Of a stretch of 64,000 nucleotides of DNA, positions 8,959 through 17,203 are shown piece by piece. Below the pieces are notes generated by a model that saw only the letters and a list, made by a program, of their open reading frames with translations, made no database searches and was not told the origin of the DNA. The position numbers and the translations under genes were made by a program. Every line of letters starts with the position of its first letter. The stretch's first letter is position 1. The DNA comes from Gammaproteobacteria bacterium (lineage in GTDB: Bacteria; Pseudomonadota; Gammaproteobacteria; HK1). The stretch lies in assembly GCA_021773635.1 (NCBI GenBank), contig JAJFJV010000035.1, positions 1 through 64,000 of the forward strand, given 5' to 3'.

Positions 8959-9516
8959 GTGAATTTGGTGATATTGGGTCGGGACGGGGTGATTAGCCGT
9001 CGGGGTATACGGCCACGGACGCCTGAGCAGTGGGAGGCCCTGCCAGGCGCGCTGGAGGCTATAGCGCGGATGAATCACGCGGGCTTTCGGGTCGTGGTGG
9101 CCACCAACCAGCCCAGGCTGGCCCGGCCGGGTTTTAATATTGAGGATCTGAATGGTATTCACGCCAAGCTGCATCGACAGCTGGCGGAAAAAGGCGGTCA
9201 CATCGATGCCTTTTTCTTTTGCCCCCATGATGAAAAGGCGCGCTGCGATTGCCGTAAGCCACGTCCCGGATTGCTTCATGAGATCAGTGAGCGGCTGCGG
9301 ATGAGCGTTGAAGGAGTCCCCATGGTGGGCAGTTATCTTGGAGACATACAGGCGGCGCGAGCAGCGGGTGCGAAGCCTGTCTATCTGCGGGCGGGCGGTT
9401 CAAGCGGGCGTGGATTGAGCGCGGAGCACCTCCAAGGGGTCGCCGTATTCGACGATTTGCCAGGCTTTGCCAGTGCCCTCATAGCGGAGTCGGATCCGGT
9501 GGAGGAAGCAGTTTAG
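8959..9516 (+). CDS. gmhB: GmhB/HisB-N-type HAD phosphatase homologue lacking the nucleophile
   Basis: 185 residues from GTG, normal for D-glycero-D-manno-heptose-1,7-bisphosphate 7-phosphatase, a step of LPS inner-core heptose synthesis. The position between glyS and plsC is the conserved gmhB place. The zinc loop is intact (CPHDEKARCDC: C88, H90, C96, C98), as are TNQ and CRKPRPG. However, the family motif LDRDGVIN reads LGRDGVIS, so the nucleophile Asp7 is Gly7, and the acidic motif VGD-x3-D reads VGSYLGD, so Asp125 is Ser. Both changes should abolish the usual phosphatase chemistry. It is either a pseudo-enzyme or a decaying gene with the frame intact. Confidence 0.82.
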   Translation: MNLVILGRDGVISRRGIRPRTPEQWEALPGALEAIARMNHAGFRVVVATNQPRLARPGFNIEDLNGIHAKLHRQLAEKGGHIDAFFFCPHDEKARCDCRKPRPGLLHEISERLRMSVEGVPMVGSYLGDIQAARAAGAKPVYLRAGGSSGRGLSAEHLQGVAVFDDLPGFASALIAESDPVEEAV

Positions 9517-9530
9517 TGGGAGAGCGTGGC

Positions 9531-10253
9531 ATGTTGATTCTGCGCTCGACGCTCTACGCCATGGGACAGGCCTGCTCCACCATATTGGTCGCGACCCTCG
9601 GGTTGCTCACCCTGCCCTTTCCCTACCGCACCCGCTATCGCTGTATCACCCTGTGGACCCGTTTTAATCTCTGGTGGTTGGAAAAGAGTTGCGGTTTGCG
9701 TTGTGAGATTGAGGGTCTGGAACATGTGCCAGCAGAGCCCTGCATCGTCTTTTCACGGCATGAATCGGCTTGGGAAACGCTGGCCCTGCAAAAGATATTC
9801 AATCCGCAGGTGTGGGTACTCAAGCGGGAAATACTCTGGTTGCCTTTCTTTGGCTGGGCTATTGCCATGTTAAAACCCATTGCCATTAATCGATCCAGTG
9901 CCCGGCGTGCTCTGGTGCAGCTCAAGGAGCAGGGTCGGGCGCGCCTCCAGGAGGGTTGCTGGGTGGTGATTTTCCCCGAGGGTACGCGTCTGGCCCCGGG
10001 CGGGCACCGACGTTATGGGCGTGGCGGCGCGTCGCTGGCCGAGGAGAGTGGTTACCCGGTGGTGCCGGTGGCCCATAACGCAGGTGACTTCTGGCCACGT
10101 AAGAGTTTTCTCAAGCTGCCCGGGACGATTCGCCTGGTGGTGGGTCCGGCGATCGAGAGCAAGGGCCGGAGTGCAATTGAAATCAATGCGCTGGCCGAGG
10201 CCTGGATCGGGGAGACGGTCGCCCGTCTGCGGGATATCCCTGCGAACACCTGA
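9531..10253 (+). CDS. plsC: 1-acyl-sn-glycerol-3-phosphate acyltransferase
   Basis: 240 residues from the ATG at 9531, preferred over a GTG at 9516 because GGGAGAG lies six bases upstream. It makes phosphatidic acid from lysophosphatidic acid at the inner membrane. The acyltransferase motifs are HESAWE (the H-x4-D/E catalytic box) near residue 78, and FPEGTRLAPGG near 150. A hydrophobic N-terminal helix anchors it. It sits 14 bases after gmhB. Confidence 0.92.
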   Translation: MLILRSTLYAMGQACSTILVATLGLLTLPFPYRTRYRCITLWTRFNLWWLEKSCGLRCEIEGLEHVPAEPCIVFSRHESAWETLALQKIFNPQVWVLKREILWLPFFGWAIAMLKPIAINRSSARRALVQLKEQGRARLQEGCWVVIFPEGTRLAPGGHRRYGRGGASLAEESGYPVVPVAHNAGDFWPRKSFLKLPGTIRLVVGPAIESKGRSAIEINALAEAWIGETVARLRDIPANT

Positions 10254-10364
10254 GTTCCAGGGGCTTCCTGTCAGTCAACCTCCGGGTTGCCACTGCGTTT
10301 CTTGTTCTGAGCTTCGGATCAGGCAATGCATTCAGGGTGGCTCGGATGAGAGAGGAGAGCAGCA

Positions 10365-10904
10365 ATAGGGGATTCCACACTGGCTCTGGACCGGTTTCTC
10401 GCTGGGGTTGAGCGTCGTGCCCTGCGCATGGCTGATATCGCAACCGGTAACCGCGAAGAGGCCCTTGATATCGTTCAGGACAGCATGTTGAAGCTCTGCA
10501 CCCGCTATGGCGACCGGCCGGAAGCGGAATGGGGCGCGTTATTTCACGTCATCCTGCAAAGCCGGATCCGCGATTGGTATCGACGGAATCGGGTGCGTAA
10601 TCGCTGGCGTGTCTGGCTCAGGGGCCGTGAGCCGGATGAGGGGGAGGATCTCATTGCCAGGCAGCCGGATCCCGGGCCTGATGTTGAGCGCCAGCTGGAA
10701 CATATGGGGATGGTGGGTGAGTTGGAGGAGGCCTTGCGAGCACTGCCTTTACGCCAGCAACAGTGCTTTTTGCTGCGGGTGTGGGAGGGCATGGGCGTGG
10801 CCGAGACGGCACGGGCAATGAAGTGCTCCGAGGGCAGTGTAAAGACCCATTATTTCCGTGCCATCCGGAAGCTGCGTACCTCACTGGAGGCCTATGCGCC
10901 ATGA
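10365..10904 (+). CDS. RNA polymerase sigma factor, ECF type, with an apparent ATA start
   Basis: About 179 residues. Region 2 ([14 protein letters not shown], then [22 protein letters not shown]) and region 4 ([38 protein letters not shown]-type helix-turn-helix) are clear. The first ATG (10428) would remove the first helix of region 2, including [14 protein letters not shown], which is well formed as protein. Upstream in frame there is no ATG, GTG or TTG before a stop at 10347. A strong AGGAG (10353-10357) is followed seven bases later by ATA at 10365, exactly where the start belongs. Either ATA is used or the base is a mutation or sequencing error. The stop overlaps the next ATG by four bases. 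Confidence 0.8.
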   Translation: MGDSTLALDRFLAGVERRALRMADIATGNREEALDIVQDSMLKLCTRYGDRPEAEWGALFHVILQSRIRDWYRRNRVRNRWRVWLRGREPDEGEDLIARQPDPGPDVERQLEHMGMVGELEEALRALPLRQQQCFLLRVWEGMGVAETARAMKCSEGSVKTHYFRAIRKLRTSLEAYAP

Positions 10905-11263
10905 GCCATAACGACGAGCAACAGTTTCTCGAAAGGGTACGTTCCAGGCTGGACGAGAGCGTGGCGGAGATGGACCCGCTAAGTTTGCAGCGCTTGCGCA
11001 GCATGCGACGGGAGGCGCTACAGGCGGGGGCCGCGGCGCCACGGTGGTCGGGCGCGTGGTTTGTGCCGGCGGGTGCCATGGGCGCGGTGCTGCTACTCTC
11101 ACTGGTATTCGCCCTTTGGCAGCCGGTTGCAGATATACCATTGTCGGCGGCAGATATGGAGTTGCTGGCAGCAGGGGACAATCTGGAGCTCTATGAAAAC
11201 ATCGAATTCTATCAATGGCTTCCCGCCGTGGAGCCTGCTTCTGATCTGCCTGCTGACGCCTAA
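10901..11263 (+). CDS. Small single-span membrane protein, putative anti-sigma factor
   Basis: 120 residues. The first 45 are charged and helical ([25 protein letters not shown]), then one membrane helix at about 51-69 ([19 protein letters not shown]), then an acidic tail outside. It overlaps the sigma factor stop by four bases (ATGA). A cytoplasmic helical domain, one membrane span and coupling to an ECF sigma gene are what an anti-sigma factor would look like, but no zinc motif is present, so this role is inferred from layout. It resembles the DUF3619 type. Confidence 0.7.
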   Translation: MSHNDEQQFLERVRSRLDESVAEMDPLSLQRLRSMRREALQAGAAAPRWSGAWFVPAGAMGAVLLLSLVFALWQPVADIPLSAADMELLAAGDNLELYENIEFYQWLPAVEPASDLPADA

Positions 11264-11432
11264 TGTGGATGGGGCTGAAAATGCAGCTGAAGAGAAGCCG
11301 GATATGGCCCTGCTGGAGTTTCTCGGCAGCTATGAAACGGTGGATGGGGCCTGGCTGGATCCGTCATCGCTCTCCGATACAGAGGATTCAAAATCGGAAA
11401 GCGCGGAGGCGAAACGCAATGAACGGCCTTAG
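11193..11432 (+). CDS. Small secreted acidic protein of the sigma factor operon
   Basis: 79 residues. An ATG at 11193 with GGAG five bases upstream lies inside the end of the previous gene in another frame (71-base overlap). The N-terminus has a short hydrophobic core ([10 protein letters not shown]) that could be a signal peptide. The conserved-looking part is MALLEFLGSYETVDGAWLDPSSL; small proteins with an LEFLG-x-[FY/WE]-T-x-DGEW pattern are commonly encoded beside DUF3106 proteins. Function unknown. It ends 14 bases inside the next gene. Confidence 0.65.
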   Translation: MKTSNSINGFPPWSLLLICLLTPNVDGAENAAEEKPDMALLEFLGSYETVDGAWLDPSSLSDTEDSKSESAEAKRNERP

Positions 11433-11976
11433 CAGGATATTGTGGCTGACTTGGCTCGCCGTCTTGTTGGGACCGGCCGCAGGCGCAGCGGAGCAGGGGC
11501 CGGGATGGCAGGAGCTCAGTACAGCCGAGCAAGAGGTCCTGAAACCTTTCCAGTCCCGTTGGCCGCAATTATCGGCAGAGCGCCGGCTTAACTTGCAGAA
11601 GGGCTCACGGCGCTGGGCCGGGATGAGTGCAAAAGAGCAGCGCCGGGTACGTCAGCGTTTCAAGCACTGGCGAGGTCTCCCGCCGGCGGAGCGCCAGCGC
11701 TTACGGGAGCGCTACCAGCGTTTTCGCCGACTGCCGGCTGAGGAGCAAAAGCGGGTTCGTCGTGCCCAGCGCCGTTTCCAGAAGATGCCCCTCGAGCACC
11801 GCCGGCAGCTAAGGAAAAAGTGGCAGGCGATGAGTCTGGATGAGCGCCGCAGCTTTATTCGAAAACGCCGGGGGCAAGGCCGTGCCCATGTGCCCGGTCA
11901 GCAACAGAACAAAGCCGGGCATTCAGGTGGCCGGGTTGCCGCGCCTTCCAAACACGAACGTCGCCCCCGCCGTTAG
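11419..11976 (+). CDS. DUF3106-type basic periplasmic protein
   Basis: 185 residues, starting with a signal peptide (LWLTWLAVLLGPAAGAA). The mature part is strongly basic and repeats a helical unit of about 15 residues: LSAERRLNLQ, MSAKEQRRVRQRF, LPPAERQRLRERYQRF, LPAEEQKRVRRAQRRF, MPLEHRRQLRKKW, MSLDERRSF. This is the DUF3106 pattern. The regular charge suggests an extended helical solenoid that could bind nucleic acid, LPS or another anionic polymer, but no function is established. It is the last gene of the sigma operon. Confidence 0.85.
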   Translation: MNGLSRILWLTWLAVLLGPAAGAAEQGPGWQELSTAEQEVLKPFQSRWPQLSAERRLNLQKGSRRWAGMSAKEQRRVRQRFKHWRGLPPAERQRLRERYQRFRRLPAEEQKRVRRAQRRFQKMPLEHRRQLRKKWQAMSLDERRSFIRKRRGQGRAHVPGQQQNKAGHSGGRVAAPSKHERRPRR

Positions 11977-12053
11977 CCCCAGGGACGGGGTGTATGTCGC
12001 CAGTTCGCCGGGAGCGGATGGTGACGAGCCCCAGGGACGGGGTGTATGTCGCC
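11975..12053. repeat. Two identical 27-bp repeats, 52 bp apart
   Basis: The same 27 bases occur at 11975-12001 and 12027-12053, each starting AGCCCCAGGGACGGGG. Each copy contains CCCC-AGGGAC-GGGG, a short hairpin. The pair fills the gap between two convergent genes, a usual place for REP-like elements. Confidence 0.8.
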
Positions 12054-12067
12054 CAGCCGCCGGACGT

Positions 12068-13126
12068 TTAGCCGAAATTTATTTTCGCTTCGAGGTTGGT
12101 GCGGGAATCGGCGTTGGCCAGGGCCTCCTCCAGGGTTATCCGTCCTTCCTTATAGAGACTATGGAGCGCGGAATCGAAGGTTTGCATGCCCTTGGTGCCA
12201 CTGGCCTCCATGGCCTCCTTGATGGCATCAATTTCCCCTTTCAGAATCAGTTCGGAAATATGCGGGGTGTTGATGAGCACCTCAATGGCGGCACAACGTT
12301 TACCGTTAACATCCCGCACCAGGCGCTGCGAGACCACTGCACGTAAATTCAGCGCGAGGTCCATGAATAGCTGGCGGTGGAGGGTCTGGGGAAACATGTT
12401 AATGACCCGTTCCATGGTCTGATTGGCGTTGTTGGCATGCAGGGTGGAGAGCGCAAGGTGCCCCGTATTGCACAGTTCCAGCGCCGACTCCATGGTTTCC
12501 TGGCCACGAATCTCGCCGATGAGGATGACATTCGGTGCCTCGCGCAGGGAGGCCCTCAGGGCATTTTCATAGCTCGTTGTATCAACCCCGACTTCACGCT
12601 GGTTGACGATCGATTTGTAGTTGGGGTGATAGAACTCAATGGGATCCTCAATGGTAAGGATATGCCCGGCCGAATTGCGGTTACGGTAATCGATCATGGC
12701 GGCCAGGGTGGTTGATTTACCTGAGCCGGTGGCACCCACCACGAGGATCAGTCCACGCGGTTGGGCGATGAGATCCTTGAGGATGAGGGGCAGGCCGAGC
12801 TCCTCGATGCCGGGAATTTTTGAGGGAATCAGCCGCAGCACCATGGCCACCTCGCCACGCTGGCGAAATACGTTGACCCGGAAGCGGGCGCTGCCGTCGG
12901 CGAGGGCGATGGCAAAATCACTCTCCATCTCCTGTTCGAAGGTGGTGGTCTGGGCTTCATTCATGATCCCGTAGGCCGCGGCCTTCGACAGCTCTCCCGT
13001 GAGCAGGCTCTTGCCCACCGAGGTGACCATACCCTCAAGCTTGATCTTCACCGCTGCCCCGGCGGTGAAAAACAGGTCCGAGGCGTTCTTTTCCACCATC
13101 AGTTTGAGATAGGGGGTGATATCCAT
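12068..13126 (-). CDS. PilT/PilU-family type IV pilus ATPase, third paralogue
   Basis: 352 residues from the ATG at 13126, which has GGAA upstream; the open frame continues further but the added sequence does not resemble the family. Walker A is GATGSGKSTT, the Asp box is ILTIEDPIEF, Walker B is VILIGEIRGQETM and the His box is HLALSTLHANN. PilT-family hexamers drive pilus retraction. It is closer in sequence to the PilU-type neighbour than to PilT: it shares FRVN/FRCN, the EVGVDT stretch and HANNANQ. It lacks the PilU C-terminal extension. It follows pilU by 61 bases. Confidence 0.88.
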   Translation of the reverse strand: MDITPYLKLMVEKNASDLFFTAGAAVKIKLEGMVTSVGKSLLTGELSKAAAYGIMNEAQTTTFEQEMESDFAIALADGSARFRVNVFRQRGEVAMVLRLIPSKIPGIEELGLPLILKDLIAQPRGLILVVGATGSGKSTTLAAMIDYRNRNSAGHILTIEDPIEFYHPNYKSIVNQREVGVDTTSYENALRASLREAPNVILIGEIRGQETMESALELCNTGHLALSTLHANNANQTMERVINMFPQTLHRQLFMDLALNLRAVVSQRLVRDVNGKRCAAIEVLINTPHISELILKGEIDAIKEAMEASGTKGMQTFDSALHSLYKEGRITLEEALANADSRTNLEAKINFG

Positions 13127-13187
13127 AGTTATTCCAGTGGGTGCCCAATACCGGTTAGCACAATCTGCAGACCGGGGTTCATCGGTT

Positions 13188-14363
13188 TCAGCGCAAGATG
13201 CCGCCTTGCTGCTGTTCTTCCTCGCTCTCTTCCATGGCGAGATGATCGAGGCCGTCCAGTGCACCCTTTTCCCTTGCGGCCTTGCCTTCCAGCTTGATCC
13301 GCAGGCGCAGCTCATTCATCGAGTCGGCATTGCGCATGGCATCATCAAGGGTGATCTTGTCATCTTCGTAAAGATCAAAGAGGGCCTGGTCAAAGGTCTT
13401 CATTCCGAGTTCGTTGGACTTCTTCATGATGGCCTTGATCTCGTGCAGCTCGCCCTTGAGGATGAGATCCTTGATAAGCGGCGAATTAAGCAAGATCTCA
13501 ATGGCGGCGACGCGGCCCTTGCCATCTTTGGTTTTTAGCAGGCGCTGGGAAATGATGCAGCGCAGGTTGGCCGAAAGGTCCATGAGTAGTTGCTGCTTGC
13601 GCTCCTCGGGGAAAAAGTTGATGACCCGGTCGAGAGCCTGATTGGCATTGTTGGCGTGCAAGGTAGCAAGCGCCAGATGTCCGGTTTCGGCAAACTGGAT
13701 GCCATAGCCCATGGTTTCGCGGTCACGGATCTCGCCAAGCATGATGACATCCGGGGCCTGACGCAGGGTGTTCTTGAGCGCAATATCCCAGTCCTCGGTA
13801 TCTACTCCGACCTCACGCTGCATGATGATGCAGCCCTTGTGGGAATGGACATACTCGATGGGGTCTTCAATGGTGATGATGTGGCCCTTGGAATTTTCGT
13901 TGCGGTAATCGACCATGGCTGCGAGGCTGGTGGATTTACCGGAACCGGTGCCACCCACCATGATCACCAGGCCGTTCTTGGCCATGACCACGTCTTTCAG
14001 CACCTCGGGTAGCCCCAGACCGTCGATATTGGGGATATCCGTAGTGATGGTACGCATCACCAGCCCCGAGCAGCCCTGCTGGATGTAGGCATTGCAGCGA
14101 AAACGCCCTATGCCCGGAGGGGCCACCGCAAAATTACACTCTTTGGTGGCGTCAAACTCCTTGAGTTGGCGATCGTTCATGATCGCGTAGGTCAGGGCCT
14201 GGGCATTATCAGCGCTCAGGGCCTGTTTGGAGACCGGGGTGATCTGGCCATCCACCTTGATGGCGGGCGGAAAGCCCGTGGTGATAAAGAGATCCGAGCC
14301 GCCCTTCTTAATCATCAGCTTAAGAAGGTCCAGCATGAATTTGATTGCCTGCTCTCGTTCCAT
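13188..14363 (-). CDS. pilU: Type IV pilus retraction ATPase PilU
   Basis: 391 residues. Walker A GGTGSGKSTS, Asp box IITIEDPIEYVH, Walker B VIMLGEIRDRETM, His box HLALATLHANNANQ. The extended Glu/Gln-rich tail (MEESEEEQQQGG) and the ISQRLLKTKDGKGRVAAIEILLNSPLIKDLI block are usual for PilU, which assists PilT in retraction under load. It lies 25 bases after pilT in the same direction. Confidence 0.93.
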   Translation of the reverse strand: MEREQAIKFMLDLLKLMIKKGGSDLFITTGFPPAIKVDGQITPVSKQALSADNAQALTYAIMNDRQLKEFDATKECNFAVAPPGIGRFRCNAYIQQGCSGLVMRTITTDIPNIDGLGLPEVLKDVVMAKNGLVIMVGGTGSGKSTSLAAMVDYRNENSKGHIITIEDPIEYVHSHKGCIIMQREVGVDTEDWDIALKNTLRQAPDVIMLGEIRDRETMGYGIQFAETGHLALATLHANNANQALDRVINFFPEERKQQLLMDLSANLRCIISQRLLKTKDGKGRVAAIEILLNSPLIKDLILKGELHEIKAIMKKSNELGMKTFDQALFDLYEDDKITLDDAMRNADSMNELRLRIKLEGKAAREKGALDGLDHLAMEESEEEQQQGGILR

Positions 14364-14388
14364 GGTTCCGCTCCCGAAAGTGCGTGTG

Positions 14389-15426
14389 CTACTGGATGGA
14401 ATCCTTGTTGGCGGCCTTGGAGGCGGCCTCTTTGCGTGATACCTGGTTTTCGTTTACCAGCCGTTGCAGATCCTGGTCCAGGGTCTTCATGCCGTGGGCC
14501 TGCCCGGTCTGGATGGCAGAGTACATCTGCGCGATCTTGGCCTCACGTATAAGGTTACGGATAGCCGGTGTCCCGATCATGATCTCGTGGGCCGCCACCC
14601 GGCCACCGCCGTTTTTCTTCAACAGGGTCTGGGAGATAACCGCGCGCAGGGATTCCGACAGCATGGCGCGGATCATGTCTTTTTCTGCCGCTGGAAAGAC
14701 GTCGACGATACGGTCGATGGTCTTGGCCGCCGAGCTGGTATGCAGGGTACCGAAAACCAGGTGCCCGGTTTCCGCCGCGGTGAGTGCCAGGCGAATAGTT
14801 TCCAGATCGCGTAATTCGCCCACCAGGATAACGTCCGGATCCTCGCGCAGGGCCGATCGCAGGGCCTCATTGAAGCCCAGGGTATCGCGGTGCACCTCAC
14901 GCTGGTTAATCAGGCACTTGTTGCTGGTGTGTACAAACTCGATAGGGTCCTCGACGGTGAGGATATGGCCGTATTCCGTCTTGTTCTTGTGGTCGACCAT
15001 GGCCGCCAGGGTGGTGGATTTACCGGATCCCGTGGGCCCGGTCACCAGTACGACGCCACGGGGATAGTCAGCGATATCCTTGAAGATCGACGGACACTTG
15101 AGATCCTCCAGGGTGAGGATATCCGAGGGAATGGTACGGAATACTGCGCCGGAGCCACGCTGATGATTGAATGCGTTGACCCGGAAACGCGCGAGGCCCG
15201 GGATCTCGAAGCTGAAATCGGTTTCGAGAAATTCCTCGTAATCCTTGCGCTGTTTGTCATTCATGATGTCGTACACCAGATCGTGTACGGTTTTATGATC
15301 CAGCGCTGGCAGGTTGATGCGGCGAACGTCGCCATCGACCCGGATCATTGGCGGCATGCCCGCCGACAGGTGGAGATCCGAGCAGCCATTCTTGACGCCG
15401 AACGCAAGCAGTTCGCCAATATCCAT
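14389..15426 (-). CDS. pilT: Twitching motility ATPase PilT
   Basis: 345 residues, full length. Walker A GPTGSGKSTT, Asp box ILTVEDPIEFVH, Walker B VILVGELRDLETI, His box HLVFGTLHTSSAAKT, and the PilT-specific AIRNLIREAKIAQMYS-type motif near residue 290. It powers depolymerisation of type IV pili, needed for twitching and often for DNA uptake. First gene of the pilT-pilU-pilT-like run, divergent from yggS as in Pseudomonas. Confidence 0.96.
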   Translation of the reverse strand: MDIGELLAFGVKNGCSDLHLSAGMPPMIRVDGDVRRINLPALDHKTVHDLVYDIMNDKQRKDYEEFLETDFSFEIPGLARFRVNAFNHQRGSGAVFRTIPSDILTLEDLKCPSIFKDIADYPRGVVLVTGPTGSGKSTTLAAMVDHKNKTEYGHILTVEDPIEFVHTSNKCLINQREVHRDTLGFNEALRSALREDPDVILVGELRDLETIRLALTAAETGHLVFGTLHTSSAAKTIDRIVDVFPAAEKDMIRAMLSESLRAVISQTLLKKNGGGRVAAHEIMIGTPAIRNLIREAKIAQMYSAIQTGQAHGMKTLDQDLQRLVNENQVSRKEAASKAANKDSIQ

Positions 15427-15544
15427 CCCGCTAACCTCCTTCTATAATTCGATTACCAATCTGGCCGGATCGTGTGACCAGGCATTCCGTTTTCGGCCAT
15501 CCGTAGATAGACAGTTTCCTAGTTTAGTCGCTGGACGACAACAG

Positions 15545-16249
15545 ATGAACAGTATTGCAGATTCATGGCATGCGGTCAGGCAGCGCCTCACCGCGGCAGA
15601 AGAGTGTTTTGAACGTGAACCGGGAAGCGTCGGCCTGCTCGCGGTGAGCAAAGGCCAGCCGGCTGGGGCGATACGTGAAGTGGCAGCGCTCGGACAGCAA
15701 TCTTTTGGTGAAAGCCGGGTGCAGGAGGCGCTACCGAAGCTGGAGGTGCTGGCGGCGCTCGGGCTGGAATGGCATTTCATTGGTCCGGTGCAGTCCAATA
15801 AAACCCGTGCCATCGCCGAGCACTTTAGCTGGGTGCATAGCGTGGAGCGGGAGAAGATCGCTGTGCGTCTTAGCGAGCAGCGCATTACCAGTGGATTGGC
15901 GCCACTGAATATTTGTGTCGAGCTTAACGTCAGTGGTGAGGAGAGTAAGTCGGGAGTGGCGCCAGAGGGGCTGGAGATGCTGGTGGAGCGGATCAAGGAA
16001 TTGCCGGGGCTGACACTGCGGGGATTGATGGCAATTCCACAGGCGAGTACCGACCCCGAGTACCAGCGCGCCCAGTTCGGATTATTGCGAGCGGCGCTGG
16101 AAAGATTGAATGCCCAGGGAATGCAACTCGATACCTTGTCCATGGGCATGAGTGGTGACCTGGAAGCGGCGGTGGCAGAGGGTGCAACCATGGTACGGGT
16201 GGGCCGCGCAATTTTTGGAGCTCGTGTTGTCGCTGGCCAGGACATTTGA
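15545..16249 (+). CDS. yggS: PLP homeostasis protein, YggS/PROSC family
   Basis: 234 residues from the ATG at 15545. The lysine that holds pyridoxal phosphate is in GLLAVSKGQP; the family blocks FGESRVQEALPK, WHFIGPVQSNKTRAIAEHF and MGMSGDLEAAVAEGATMVRVGRAIFG are all present. YggS binds PLP without catalysing a reaction and affects vitamin B6 and amino acid balance. Upstream of proC as in many gammaproteobacteria. Confidence 0.95.
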   Translation: MNSIADSWHAVRQRLTAAEECFEREPGSVGLLAVSKGQPAGAIREVAALGQQSFGESRVQEALPKLEVLAALGLEWHFIGPVQSNKTRAIAEHFSWVHSVEREKIAVRLSEQRITSGLAPLNICVELNVSGEESKSGVAPEGLEMLVERIKELPGLTLRGLMAIPQASTDPEYQRAQFGLLRAALERLNAQGMQLDTLSMGMSGDLEAAVAEGATMVRVGRAIFGARVVAGQDI

Positions 16250-16375
16250 TTCCAGCACACGCTGTTTTCCACTCCCCAGAGGGCGTATCTCCAGGACGGC
16301 GGGCAGTGCTTTCCGCCATGGAAGGAATGGCCGATAATGGCCGCTCTTTTGACTGAAGGCGGACCCTGGATACCG

Positions 16376-17203
16376 ATGAGTCAGCAACAAATCAGCTTTA
16401 TTGGTGGTGGCAATATGGCGACTGCACTGCTTGGCGGTCTGGTGGCCCATGGTTGGCCAGTGGCGGCGATTCGGGTAGTGGAACGAAGTGCCGACAAGCG
16501 TGCCGACCTGAGCGCCCGCTTTGGTGTTCAGGTATTTTCCGAGGCAGGCCCGGCGGTGGCCGCGGCCGACATACTGTTGTTTGCGGTCAAGCCCCAGGGG
16601 TTGGCGGAGGCGGTGGCAGAATTGGCGGATGCCATTAGCGCGGTACAACCGCTGGTCATCTCTATTGCTGCCGGGGTGCGTGAGCCGGATATCAGGCGCT
16701 GGCTGGGTTACGACGCAGCCATCGTGCGCACCATGCCCAACACCCCGGCCTTGCTTGGCAAGGGAGCCAGCGCTCTCTATGCCAATCCCTTTGTGGATAC
16801 CGAACAGCGGGCGGTGGCAGTGGAAGTCCTCCAGGCGGTTGGTCTTGCCCTGTGGGTGAAAGATGAGGCCGAACTGGATGCGGTCACCGCGCTTTCCGGC
16901 AGCGGTCCGGCCTACTTTTTTCTGCTGATGGAATTAATGGCAAAGACGGGGGAGGAACTGGGGCTTGCCCCGGAGACGGCGCTGCAGCTCACCTTGCAGA
17001 CCGCCCTGGGCGCGGCAACGATGGCGCAGGACGGTGAGGCTCCGCCAGCGGAATTGCGTCAGCGGGTGACCTCCCCCAAGGGCACCACCGAGCGTGCCTT
17101 GCAGTCGCTGGAGCGGGACGAACTGGAGGCTATCGTGGCGCGTGCCTTACGGGCTGCCCGTGACCGTTCGGTGGAGTTGGGTGATGTATTGGGGGCAGCG
17201 TGA
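16376..17203 (+). CDS. proC: Pyrroline-5-carboxylate reductase
   Basis: 275 residues from the ATG at 16376, chosen because the family starts a few residues before the Rossmann motif (ISFIGGGNMATALLGGL). An ATG 39 bases upstream is possible. Other signatures: RTMPNTPALLGKGASAL, and the C-terminal LSGSGPAYFFLLMELM and VTSPKGTTERAL. It reduces pyrroline-5-carboxylate to proline. The stop overlaps the yggT start. Confidence 0.95.
   Translation: MSQQQISFIGGGNMATALLGGLVAHGWPVAAIRVVERSADKRADLSARFGVQVFSEAGPAVAAADILLFAVKPQGLAEAVAELADAISAVQPLVISIAAGVREPDIRRWLGYDAAIVRTMPNTPALLGKGASALYANPFVDTEQRAVAVEVLQAVGLALWVKDEAELDAVTALSGSGPAYFFLLMELMAKTGEELGLAPETALQLTLQTALGAATMAQDGEAPPAELRQRVTSPKGTTERALQSLERDELEAIVARALRAARDRSVELGDVLGAA

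Noticed and set aside
11975-12053. Possible CRISPR array
   Set aside because: Only two repeats, a spacer of 25 bases, repeat with REP-like hairpin, and no cas genes nearby.
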